Shown here piece by piece: positions 35,100 to 45,373 of a DNA stretch of 64,000 nt; position 1 is the stretch's first letter, and each line of letters begins with the position of its first letter. A program made the position numbers and the translations under genes. The stretch comes from Symsagittifera roscoffensis (lineage: Eukaryota > Xenacoelomorpha > Acoela > Convolutidae). Below the pieces are notes generated by a model. The model was not told where the DNA came from and did no database searches. It saw only the letters and a list, made by a program, of their open reading frames with translations. The DNA is taken from assembly GCF_963678635.1 (NCBI RefSeq), contig NC_087064.1, positions 28,810,189 through 28,874,188 of the forward strand. Direction: 5' to 3'.

Positions 35100-37640
35100 T
35101 CACCTCACAAGCAGGATCCACTATCAAATAGTCTCCCTCTTGCATGTCCGCTGGGATGCACCAGTCCTCTGACGAGGCATTGTGTGGTTTGATATTTTCG
35201 TAATGAGCTGCTCTTCCAGTGCTCAGTCGATAAAAGCGACCTCCTTGGTGCACCTCTGTTATCTGAAATGGACCACGCCACCTTTTTAATAATTTCTTGG
35301 TTCCTTTTGGTGGAACCACTTCCTGGAACACCCAGACGTAGTCGCCAACTGAGTAGGCTTTTGCATCGGCTGTTCTTTTATCAAACCTCCTTTTTTGTCT
35401 AATTTGCGCCTGTTGCGTGTTCCTCCTACATAAGTCATTGAGGTCCTGCTGTCTTCTAATAACATCCCGCACGTACGTCTGCGGTGCTGTTCTCTTCCCC
35501 TCATATTCAGGGTAGAAAAACGTCAACGGAAGCGCTTTTTCGTGACCCGTTAGCATCATGTGCGGACTTATTCCCGTGGTGGAATGCTCCGTGCTGTTGT
35601 AAGCACCCATCACTTGCGGCAAGTGCTTGTCCCAGTCATCCATGTAGCGCGAGCAATAGACTCTCAGCATGGATACCAGTGTGCAATTTTGCCTCTCGAC
35701 TAGGCCATTCGTTTGCGGGTGATAAGTGGTCGAGTGGGCCTGCGCTACCTGCGACCTTTTCATTAACTCCTTCGTGAGATCACCCACGAATGCTTTGTCA
35801 TTGTCCGATTGGAATGTGATGGGGCAGCCATGCCTCGCTATCCACACATTTATCAAATAGTCGCCTGTTTCTTCCGCCGATGCTGTCATGCAGGGTGCTG
35901 CCTCCGCATACATCGTAAAATGGTCGATCATTACCAGCACCTGGTTATAGCCCGTTGCTGTCATGCAGATTTTCTGATGATCAATTTGTATCACTTCGTT
36001 GAATCCCGACGACTCTATTGACTGTAGGGGGAACCTTAGTTTCCTGGGATCCTTCGCCTGCTGACATGACAGGCATGCGGCAATCCACTTCTCACAAGCC
36101 TTCTTCAATCCCGGCCATTCGAATCGTTTCTGTATCCTGTTGTTCACTTTGTCCACGCCTTGATGGCCCATCTGATCATGTGATCGAAAGAGCAATTCGG
36201 TCTGGTACAACTGTGGTAACACTATTGAATTGTATTTATGAAGGACCTTGTCCTCCTCTTCACGTTTACAGGCTACGATTCCGTCCTTGTTCAGGTACAA
36301 CAAGTCGTTTCTCTTCAGGTAAAATTGCTTCAAGATCTTGTAGCTGTCTTCTTCCAAGTCTCCCTTGTCAGGTGCTCCATTCTCGATCCATTTCTTCAGA
36401 CTGCTCGTCATTCTATCATTTCTTTGAGCCCTTAGGAGATCCGACAGCCTGTACCTGGCTTTCAAATACGTCTTTACCACGTTCATTTGCCCACTCATTA
36501 TTTCCGGAGCATGAGCAACGTCCATCAACTTGACACACCATATCTTTTTCAAAGGCGTCGCTTCCTGCACAGATGGTTCCAGATTGGTACGGACGACCGT
36601 ACCATGTAGCAGCAATCTGGTTGGGCGTTTCGAAACTGCTATCAGCTCGAGCTCGTCTGCGGCATTATCTACCACAGTGCCCTCTTCATCTGAGGTGTAT
36701 CTGTCCCTGTCTGGATCCTGATGCGTTTCTCGGTCCAGCCCGCGCTGCTTCCAGTCTACCAACAAGGATGACATATCGGAATTGGAAGTTGTTTCAGATG
36801 TGTTGTCCCAGGACTGGGGCCTCAAGTCAACACTTGAGCCGACTGATTCCCCAACATCATATTCCAAGTTGTCTGAGATGTTTCTCGACTCCCCGGACAA
36901 AGCTCTGTCCATTGGTTGCTTTGAATCCGACTCCCCGGACAAAATTCTGCCCCTAGGTGGTCTCGTCAACCTCTCCCCGGACAAGTCGTCCTGCACGGGC
37001 TCAAAGGTGTCTGACTCCTCCGACAAGTCGTCCTTGACGGGCTCGAAGGTATCAGACTCCCCGGACATTGTCTCGTCCCCGGACGAACAATCTGGGCTCG
37101 GCTCGTATCCTTCTTTTGCATCCGTGAAATGCACTCTCCTCGCGAAGCTAGATTTCGACTTGATCCTCACTTCCTCAGTGGCTTGGGTCTGATTCAGTGT
37201 CCCATATTCAGTGAACGAAGTTCTCAACAAGACCTCCTTCGGCATCGAGCTCACCAGCTGGTTGACTATCGACCTGCAATCCCGTTCAACACCTCGGCTG
37301 CGAATGGACACTGGCCTCTTCTCTGTTCTCTCATTGACAGTCAACCGCTGCATGGTCTCCATCCACTCACGATCTTGCCTATCCACTTCCCTGTCCAACA
37401 AGTCACGGAGCTTTCCCATGACGTCCGGCGCCACGTTCACCGTCCTGTTCAAAAGAGCCATGCTGTTCATACCTAGCCTGGTAAGTTCTTGCTGTACCAA
37501 ATTAGATTGTACTAGCAGATCCAACGGAACGGGCTCGCCTCTGGCTAAAACCTTTATCTCCGCGGCCGTCTCCACTGGAAGGTCAGGGTGTCCGGGTATA
37601 GGATGCCCTGACTTATCTAACCACCTAGTAAGTGGCAGTT
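34996..37640 (-). pseudogene. int: E2 LSGE linker and integrase, long open frame
   Basis: The longest intact domain in E2 lies in an open frame that ends at 34,996. The N-terminal linker carries four SGE repeats (MSGESD, DLSGER, ILSGESD, ALSGESR, about 36,890-37,070). The zinc finger is HDQMGH...CLSC. The catalytic core has D in QIDHQ, D in FQSDN and E in NGLVERQ with D-35-E spacing. A GPY/F module follows (WRGPFQITEV...HYENIKPHN, about 35,180-35,285). All catalytic residues are present. The open frame is entered out of phase with the upstream RT/RNase H remnant because of the deletion at about 37,640. Confidence 0.9.
36887..37090 (-). repeat. Cluster of polypurine-tract-like motifs in E2 linker
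   Basis: Copies of - strand TTGTCCGGGGAGTC or close variants lie at about 36,888, 36,930, 36,972, 37,055 and 37,074, with a weaker one (TCGGAGGAGTC) at 37,012. They encode the SGE repeats here. The same motif is encoded in another frame at 34,438 and lies outside genes beside the LTR (23,774). Confidence 0.75.
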
Positions 37641-37922
37641 TGTCGCAACCACTGATGCATCCGTGTCCAGCACGAACATCACCTTCTCTGTTGGCATGCC
37701 GAGGACCGGTGCCTCGCAAAGTTCACGTTTGATGTTCTCAAATGAAACTTGTGCCTCATCAGTCCAAGTGAACTTTTTGCCCTTGTTTCTCATCAACTGC
37801 TGCATGGGGTATATTTTGTCAGCATACCCCTTGATGAACTCTCGATAATAATGAGCGAATCCCAAAAAACTCATCAGCTGTGTATCTGTTTTAGGTGCCT
37901 TCCAGGTCAGCACCTGTTGCAA
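37617..37922 (-). pseudogene. pol: E2 RT connection and RNase H remnant
   Basis: It begins at QQVLTWKAP, directly joined to the RT active-site block by a deletion of about 60 codons. It continues through FLGFAHYYREFI and the first RNase H acidic block LDTDASVVA. There a second deletion joins it to the LPLTRWLDK linker and shifts the frame. About 145 residues of RNase H present in E1 are missing, including three of the four acidic active-site residues. Confidence 0.8.
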
Positions 37923-38755
37923 TCACGACATCATCGAAATAACACATGATGAGATTCCCGTATTTCTTAGTGACGCTCGTGAGTGCCTGGGCCATCAGTC
38001 GCTGGAATGTGGCCGTCGCGTTGTACAATCCGAACGGCATCCTCTTCCACTGGAACAATCCCAGCTCGCACGCGAAGCCTGTTTTTTCTCGATCTTGCTT
38101 TCGGAGTGGCACTTGCCAGAACGCAGAGCCCAAATCCAACGTCGTGAAGAACTTCGCGTCTCCCAGCTTGGATAGGCTCTCATCGATGCGGGGAATCGGG
38201 TATGCGTCCTTTATAGTCACTGCGTTCAGATAACGGAAATCACAACAAAATCTGAGTTACCCCCCTTTCTTTTTCGCCATGACCACGCCACAAGCCCACG
38301 GGGACTTCGACGGCTCGATCATGTCATACTCCATTAACATCTCGATTTCCTTCCTTCACGCTTCTGACTTGTGAGGGATCATCCTTCTCGCACCTTCCCT
38401 ATGAGGTACCGAGCCCTCTTTTACCTCAATCTCGTGTTCTACAAAATTACAGCAACCTATGTCGGCAAAAAACGTCAGCGTTCCGACTTAGCACCGCTCT
38501 GAGCGAGTCTAGTTCCTTGTCTGATATTTTACCCTTCAAATGTTCTATCTCAGGTAGGACCGGTTTATTCGCTGCTAACTTTGTTTCTGTCGGCCTTTCG
38601 GGAAAGTTGGAACAACTAGACAGCCCATCATCTGTTTCCGACTTCATTGAAAACAGTTTCCTAGAAGATATCAATTCATTTAATCTCTTCATTATACATT
38701 CTTGGTTCGCATTCAATGGACATTTAGTTACATCAAATTTTAAAGTTCTCCACAC
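37891..38755 (-). pseudogene. pol: E2 reverse transcriptase, multiply broken
   Basis: Blocks present: NKPVLPEIEHLKGKI (about 38,530-38,580), SPWACGVVMAKK, DAYPIPRIDESLSKL, FWQVPLRK and FQWKRMPFGLYNA. The active site reads YFDDVVIA (about 37,920-37,945), Phe replacing the Val seen in E1. Stops interrupt at the Cys of SEAC (TGA) and after KKKGG (TAA), and frames change near 38,447 and 38,230. The thumb and part of the connection are deleted. Not functional. Confidence 0.85.
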
Positions 38756-39057
38756 TCTTAAAGTCTGTGTTCAGAGGCAAAGCATAGCCAAGTTTCTTTC
38801 CCCTCTGTATTGTCACTGTTGTTGCTTCTGTGTTCAACAACACACTCACACACAGTCCGCTCTGAGTGAGTGAGAAGCTTCTTCCTAAAATAGCCGAGCT
38901 TTAACTGTTTGGATTTGGAACCAGACACACCTGTCTGTCATTGCTGAGTTCATTCAAGTTCCTCGTCCTAAACGTCGCTACTACGGCTTGGTTTGGTTTT
39001 AATCTAACTTTTCGATCCAGAAAAATTGGCACCTTGGCCTGGCTAATAAAGATCTTA
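38756..39057 (-). pseudogene. E2 protease-RT linker
   Basis: Similar to E1 1,750-2,100 (KVPIFLDRKVRLKP, RTRNLNELS, QVCLVPNPNS, IQRGKKLGYALPL) but off-frame from the protease because of an indel near 39,062, and cut by a TAA. It would be a spacer in the polyprotein. Confidence 0.6.
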
Positions 39058-39822
39058 TTAAGGGGGTTTCTTTTCATACTTTCTCTCAGGATCCTTGATC
39101 CTAATCAACCCGTCATTGAGATCGATCGTGACATCAAAGTTGCGTACGAAATCCCTTCCTAAGATGAACTGATCGGATTCGTCCAAATTCACCACTACTA
39201 GGAAGCTCATCCAAAGATGTCTTCCTCCGAGCTGCAGTGAAATGCTCGGGGCTCGTCCAGTCACATAGATCGCTCCCTGATTGGCAGCTGCCAACCTGAT
39301 GTTTGTCGGTATGAGATCCGACCTCTCAAAACCCATGTCGGTCCAAGTTTTGACTGGCATGACACTAACCACTGCTCCCGTGTCTAGCAGTCCCTTTACT
39401 GAAAGTTGTCTGCCTTGCACGTCCAGCACGTGTGCGGCCAGATCGGCCTCGCAACCTATGTGCACCGCATCTTGTTTGAGCATGGCTTTGTGTCCGATTC
39501 GTCTAACCTTCAGCTCCTCTTGACCAATGTATATCCGGCCAATCTGATCGTTCGCATCAGTTATGTGAGCTTTTGTGTAGATATTGATGCCATCCACATT
39601 TATTAGAATCGGGTATGGGCCATGGACATCAATGTAATGTCCATCTAGTTTCATCAGCCTCGGACCTCCTGTTGTGAGCAGCGCTCGCACTGCCCTGGAG
39701 TCCAGTTTGGGATCTTTCTCCTTCAGGTAGTCGGCATAGATGTCCAGGTGGACTAGTGTAATCTCGGATGGTTCACTCAAGTTCTTGACCACCTGGTGCC
39801 CTGCGACTGAGATAATGGACAT
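39058..39822 (-). CDS. pro: E2 aspartic protease, open frame
   Basis: A frame of 254 codons with no internal stop. The active site is GLLDTGAVVSVMP (about 39,360-39,400), and the later ILGRDFVRNFDV supplies the typical second protease block near 39,150. It would cut the Gag-Pol polyprotein as a dimer. It is out of frame with the zinc-knuckle region upstream through an indel near 39,830, so it is a polyprotein segment, not a stand-alone gene. E1 shows the two in one frame. Confidence 0.7.
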   Translation of the reverse strand: MSIISVAGHQVVKNLSEPSEITLVHLDIYADYLKEKDPKLDSRAVRALLTTGGPRLMKLDGHYIDVHGPYPILINVDGINIYTKAHITDANDQIGRIYIGQEELKVRRIGHKAMLKQDAVHIGCEADLAAHVLDVQGRQLSVKGLLDTGAVVSVMPVKTWTDMGFERSDLIPTNIRLAAANQGAIYVTGRAPSISLQLGGRHLWMSFLVVVNLDESDQFILGRDFVRNFDVTIDLNDGLIRIKDPERKYEKKPP

Positions 39823-40487
39823 TATTTTCGTCTCCTGCTTCGTCTTGCAAAAGTTCTCCCATATATAACGTTCAGTTTTAGTCCCTGTTTCTTGGGTTCC
39901 TCTTTGCCTTCTATTTTCGTCGTTTTACCCTGAATATTCAAACTTTCCCGAAGATCTGTGCTCTCCAGCTCCGACCTTACCCATTGCTCCACTTCTTTCG
40001 TGGCTAGCTCCTGTTTGACATTCTGCAACGCTGTCCTTGCCGCCAGACCGTAATCCACCTTGAGTGGGCTAGCCGACTCTGCTTCCAGGTTCGAGGCTAC
40101 CGCCTCGTCAGGCAGTGTCTTTACCTTCTTAGTCGTAAAGGTGCTCGGTGTCGTCTCCTTTCTCCGAGACTCGGCCTCGTTCATCAGACGTGCTCGACTG
40201 GCCTTGACACCCGAAAGCGCCTCTTCGTGGCGGGGATGTTTCGCGTCCGCCACTGCATCCCAAAATTGAGTGCAATCCGACTTGAAGTGTCCCTCCAAAT
40301 TATAGAAGAAACACCTCGGACCATATTTCATGATGAGCGCTCTGACGTACTCTTCGTGATCTTCGTCGGTCGCGTCGACGTCATCGAGAAAGTAGCCTAT
40401 TGCCTTCATGTTCTGTTTGTATGCAGAACACACGGAAACGTGATGGTCCATCGAACCACAATTTGCACACGACCTCCTCTTATCCAT
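39822..40487 (-). pseudogene. gag: E2 Gag nucleocapsid region
   Basis: The first zinc knuckle is intact (CANCGSMDHHVSVC). The second reads CFFYNLEGHFKSDC, with Tyr for the second Cys, which should abolish zinc binding there. A long Lys/Glu linker follows, as in E1. A TAA at about 40,557 separates it in frame from the capsid part, and a frameshift separates it from the protease. Confidence 0.75.
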
Positions 40488-40556
40488 GTCATTGCGAGGT
40501 TTGTACCAACTGGAGTTCGCACCAGTGTTTGTCCCGCTATAGTTACCATAATTGCT

Positions 40557-41249
40557 TTAACGGTTTTGCGCCCTCGGTTTTATGAGTAAATACTCGCGTG
40601 ACTTCATACGCAAATCATCGGGCGTGGGTACCTGGTCAAGTGACAGGGTGAAGTGTGTGGCCAACATCGTCTTCAGCTCCTCACTCTTTACTCCGTCCAT
40701 GAATTTCGAAGCAATCGCCAAGTTTCGCTCGGATATTCTCTCATCGGGATTGCTTCTCTTCCTAAGCAATTCAAGGTCGTCCAAAAATTTGTCTATGGAT
40801 TCGTCATCTCTTTGACACCTCTTTTCGAACTTCACCAAAGCCTGGTGCCCTTGTACTCCAGAGCCGAAACGATTCAACAGGATGTCGAATATCTTGCGAG
40901 CGCTGTCTCTCTCATTGGCTCTTTTCGCCATTACACAATTTAGTGCAGTACCCTCCAGGTTGCTCGTTAGCGCGCTGCACTCTTGTTTCCTGGAGAGACT
41001 CTCTTCCTCAAAGTGTAACTTCATCACCTCTATCCAAGTATCAATGCAGCCGTCTGACTCGTCTTTGTATGACTTCGGCTTTTTCAGTGTCCTTCTTGAC
41101 CTCTCTCCTCTCTCGGTTGACTTCCAGAGTTTAGTGATGAATGTTTCGGGAGATCCTTTCAGAGGCTCAAACATCGAGGCATACATCCTCATGTCCTGTG
41201 AGACTGTAGTCAGATCTGGCACGGAACTGAATTGTGGCACAGTTGGCAA
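40557..41249 (-). pseudogene. gag: E2 Gag capsid-like region
   Basis: A helical Retrotrans_gag-like segment: TWIEVMKLHFEEES, ARKIFDILLNRFGSG, SIDKFLDDLELLRKRSN, NLAIASKFMDGVKSEELKTM. It would form the particle shell. It is in the same frame as the Gag N-terminal part (stop TAG at 41,295-41,297) and the nucleocapsid (stop TAA at 40,557), so only nonsense changes divide the Gag ORF. Confidence 0.75.
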
Positions 41250-41294
41250 CCTTGTCTCCGGAGTAGTATCTGCCTCCGACGGGACTGGATTCGT

Positions 41295-42701
41295 CTAGCC
41301 AGGCCTTGACGGTGCTGCCCTTGGCCGCTCCCTATTCCTAGGTTCGTAGTTCGTTCGCGAGCTTTGCTGGGCTCTGGCATAGCTGCCCGTACCATCTCCA
41401 TCAGTCGCATGGCGTGAGCGCTCCCTTGGGTTGGAACGCTCCTCCCAATTGCTCCCATTCAAGATCGCGTCAAGCTTCCGCATCATTAAGTCAGATTTGG
41501 CATCTAACTTTTTTTCCAGGCTAGTCATTGTGTGAGCGTAGGTACTATCATGATCGTTCAACAATTGCTCGATCTCTCTCGTCATCCTAGCCTCTCTTTC
41601 CTGTGACTCCTTGTTTGCCTGTGCCAGGCTCTCCGTCAGGCATTGATCGGTGTTGCGAATCAATTGAGCCTGATCAACCCTCGCCTGCGACTTCACGTGC
41701 GTTAGTTCATCTCTCAGATTCTCTCGACCCTGGTGAGCTCTCTCGTCAACTTGATCTATTCTCTTAGTCATGTCCCGTCTCAGTTCATCCAGACCATTCA
41801 TTACGCCAGCGAACATCTCACTTATATTGCCAGTGGCCCCAAATGACGGGGTTAGCCCCAGAGAAGATGAGGTCAGCTGCGGTTGCAGCCTGGTACTTGA
41901 TGATGCACCGCCTTTTTGCTTGCTCATCGACGTCATCAATCTGTCGAACGTTGATGACGCTCCCATCGTTATCCCATCTGACATGGGCCTGGTCGGCGAG
42001 GCGGACGACGCCTTCCTGCTAATGTCGTTCCTTAGGCACGGTGTGAAGTTCACATCCGGATGGGTTATCTCCGGGTAGTCATAACTGGAAGATAAACCTT
42101 CAGTTCGTAGTGACGTCATGCGCTCATTGTACAAAGACTTCCAGCTCTTCTTGGCCTTCGAACCTGGTTGTTCTTCACTCGGGCTTATACTCGACATCAT
42201 CGCGTTGTTGCTCTGCTTGGCCAGAGATGAGTGGGTATTAGTTGAATGTGAATTTTCTCTCCGCCACCTATGACTCTTGGTCTCCGATTTGGACATTCCC
42301 CTGAATAACACTTCCTCTCGCGGCTCAACCTCGGAACGCTCCGAGGTCTCCTCCGTCCTCTCAACTTCCTCCCGCTCGAGGTCCTCGCTCGGCTCAAAGT
42401 CGGGTCGAATAAGCGTCCGTTCTCCTTCGTCAAAGGGGTCCACAAGCGTCTCGCTCGCGGGTCCGGCCTCGGCGCTCCGCCCTTGATCGCCATCGAGGTT
42501 TTTCTCGCTCCTTAGTTTCATTTCGCTCACTGAAAGATCAGGTTGACCTTTAGTCGATTCGTTTTCAGCAAACACGTCGGAAGCGCTGCTAAACGAGGAC
42601 TGGCCACGCCTAGTTTTAATTTTTCGCGTGCTTCCCTTGCTCAGCCCGGGAATCTTAGTAGTCGATCCTAGCGAGTCCCTGCGCTGCATACTTTTTGCCA
42701 A
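41295..42701 (-). pseudogene. gag: E2 Gag N-terminal region with coiled coil
   Basis: ATG at 42,701 gives 468 open codons. A basic start (KTRRGQSS), a long acidic Glu-rich stretch (about 42,290-42,520) and a charged coiled coil (about 41,500-41,800) follow. The segment ends in an Arg/Pro-rich tail at a TAG. The start is the first ATG of the frame after the 2.7-kb leader. The E1 counterpart is outside the window. No enzyme domain is seen. Confidence 0.65.
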
Positions 42702-43139
42702 ATAGCAATATTCCTATAATTTAATGGCGATGCACACGTACCGCAAACAAGTTCAAGTTAAATTACTTAACGCTGCCTCTTCGATCTCGTAAGTATCAAA
42801 AATGTCTCTTAGATTTCTCAATGACAATCTTGGCGACTCAGCTAAAGTTACACACAGGGCCTACTCAGTATTGATATAATGCTAACTCAACCCTGTTGTA
42901 TAGTATAACAGTATCACAAAATTTTCACAAGATATAATCAACACACAAAACACAATTGATAATCAGATAAGAATGTCCTACAGGTGACAGCGACCTTTCG
43001 TCAGTATCAATTTACCGCCACACTCTTATCAAGTCACTGCTTTGTTAAAATCAAACAATCCTTGGTAAAAAGCAGTGATGATTCAGAAACAGATCAATAA
43101 AACTTAGTCTTAGAGAAAAAGACTTCCCTCAATCGGAAC

Positions 43140-43462
43140 GATCCGAAAGAACAAAGCCCAGGACACAGTCTTCTCAAGTGGGTGTGTATTGGCCTAATAC
43201 GCCCAACGAGGTCTTCTTTTAGGTGTCCTGCGATTGCTCGAGCTGTCCTACTAAGTAGCTCAAGGCAACCTCTGACCGAAAATTTCCAAAGTCTATGAAA
43301 AAGCTCCCCCACACCCGGACTGCTCCAAGTGCACGAGAGCAGGGAACAACTTTTCTTCTCAAGTGAGTGTGTATTTGCCTAATACACTCACCGAGGTCTT
43401 CTTTTATTTGTTCCCGGATTGCCCGAACTTTCCTATTAAGTAGCTCAAGGCAACCACACGAC
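43140..43462. repeat. Two related hairpin modules in E2 leader
   Basis: Module 1 (about 43,155-43,270) and module 2 (about 43,335-43,455) share CTTCTCAAGTG, CGAGGTCTTCTTTTA and AAGTAGCTCAAGGCAACC. Each has an outer stem (CAGGACAC/GTGTCCTG in 1, GGGAACAA/TTGTTCCC in 2) and an inner stem (GTGGGTGTGT with ATACGCCCAAC; GTGAGTGTGT with ATACACTCAC). Stems are kept despite different bases. Confidence 0.55.
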
Positions 43463-43688
43463 CAAAATCACAATAAAAAAAAATTGTTCGGGTGCATTTG
43501 ATACACCCGATCTAGAATCCAAAGTTGATCACGAGTTTCCGGATCAAAATGAGCTCCTATGATTCTAATAAGCACGCCTAATATCCTAATATGATCTTAA
43601 TTAAATGGATATTTTCCGTTTCCCAAATTGCCACAGAAGGTTTCCTCAAGTTTGTAACAAGGAAGGTTGTTAGAAGGTTTAAGTCACT

Positions 43689-44190
43689 CCGGAGGGTTAC
43701 TTCGGAGGGTTGTTAAGACACTTAGCCTACTCCGGAGGGTTACTTCGGATTGTACCTTAGTCACCCAAGAGACTTCGGAGGGTCCCCCTTAACTCACTAA
43801 GTAGGGTCAACAAGAGGCTTAATATGCTCCGGAGGGTAACCTCGGAGGGTTCTTCCAAAATTTTCCAGTTTTTGAAAAGGGCCTTCAACTAGCTTAAGAA
43901 AGCGTCAAAACAAGTTAAATTTTCTATGGGGTGTTGTTTTTAATTCCTTCGGAGGGTCTCGTGGAAAATCTCCACTAAGGAGGGTTGCTAAAGGGCTTAA
44001 GACACTCAGTAGGGTTACTCCGGAGGGTTCCGCAAAACTCAGGAAAAAGGGGCTAATTTACCGCAATAAAGCCTCTGAATGCGGTGTAACTTGCTTAAAA
44101 CCAGGTTGGTTGACACGGTCAACCTTCCCAGCAGGATAAAAAGGTGTTTTGATAAAAATTTTCTATCCAAGGAGCTAATCGGAGGGTTAC
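43689..44190. repeat. GGAGGGTT short interspersed repeats in E2 leader
   Basis: The motif (T)CCGGAGGGTTAC / TTCGGAGGGTT occurs about ten times in 500 bp, often paired as CTCCGGAGGGTTACTTCGG, which is partly self-complementary. It is non-coding. It could be an RNA-structure or protein-binding array. Confidence 0.6.
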
Positions 44191-45373
44191 TCAAGAATTT
44201 TTCTGGCAGCCGAGCACGTTATGCTAGCACGCTCCTAACATAAAAAATTTTATTGCTCTAACTCTAAAAACTCAAAAACTCGATCCCCAAAACAGATTGA
44301 CAAAATTCAGAAAATTATCGAAATTTTGATCGAAAAATTTTGGTTTTTTCTAACTTTTACTGAGTCTTTTCTCACGCGGTTTCTTTAGTTAGGGGGATCG
44401 AACTAAGTAGCTACTCCCTATATAAAAGCTTTATGCTGTTCGGAAAAGCTCGGATATCCAAAAATTTGGGGGTCTACGGTTTGGTCGTAAATCGATAATT
44501 TTCGACTAAATTTGGGTGTTTCTTGGGTCTAAATAGGGGATAAGTAATAAATAATAAGGATAATAACCTATTAGTAGTCGTTAATGAATAGGACTATACC
44601 CTCTTTTGCATCAAAATAGCCGAATTAAGACCCTTAACTCGGAAATTTGTAATCGGTGGAGGGTACAATCGGACCGCGCCAATGGTGCCCCCCACCACTT
44701 AAGTTTTGATGAAATAGTACCCGAACGATACCAAAATTGTTTCAACGATACCCAACAGTCGTTGCGGATGTTGTCCCTGATGTCCTCGTCCCACCGGCAA
44801 AATCACCATTAACGTGCTTAAATACTCAAATTACACTCAAGGGAGGGCATCCAACCCTTCACCAAAACACACAATCTTTCTATCAGAAAGGATATAAATC
44901 AATCTGAAACAACAACAAATAGGAAGGTCAGATCACATCTCGTCCGGAAAAAACATATGAAATGTCACTTTATGTTTTTTTAACTGTTTTTGGTCTTTTT
45001 TGGATTTTTTACTGTTTTTTGTATTTTTTGTCTTCAAATAAATTTATTTTTTGGCTTTTTCTTGGTTATGCACTATTTTTGTTGGGTTTTACGCTTTCTC
45101 TTTAATTGTTTTTGGTCCCGGGACCTTGGGACAAGCGGGCTCATGACTTCCCACCTAACCCTCCGGCCCCTGGATTTTTCGGTGTTAACTAAGTTAAAAA
45201 GCTAAATAGTACTAGACGGAGGGTACGCAACTTCCCCCTAGTACAATAACGGTCATTAAGGCCTCTAACTCGGGCATACGCCCGGAGCGGAGGGTTCGTC
45301 GCTGAAACGCTTGCTGATCATGATGGTCTTATGCCTTTGACAGGCCCACCCAGGAGCGCCATAAAAACGTCTA

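Larger units (their letters stand above)
42702..45373 (-). other. E2 5' leader between LTR and Gag
   Basis: 2.7 kb without a credible gene. In it are two related hairpin-forming segments (43,140-43,462), about ten GGAGGGT-type repeats (43,689-44,190, with more near 44,658, 45,218 and 45,284) and a T-rich run (44,970-45,110). Just inside the LTR on the - strand, TGGCGCTCCTGGGTGGGC starts 12 bases from the LTR end. It is only a weak candidate for the tRNA primer site. Confidence 0.6.
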
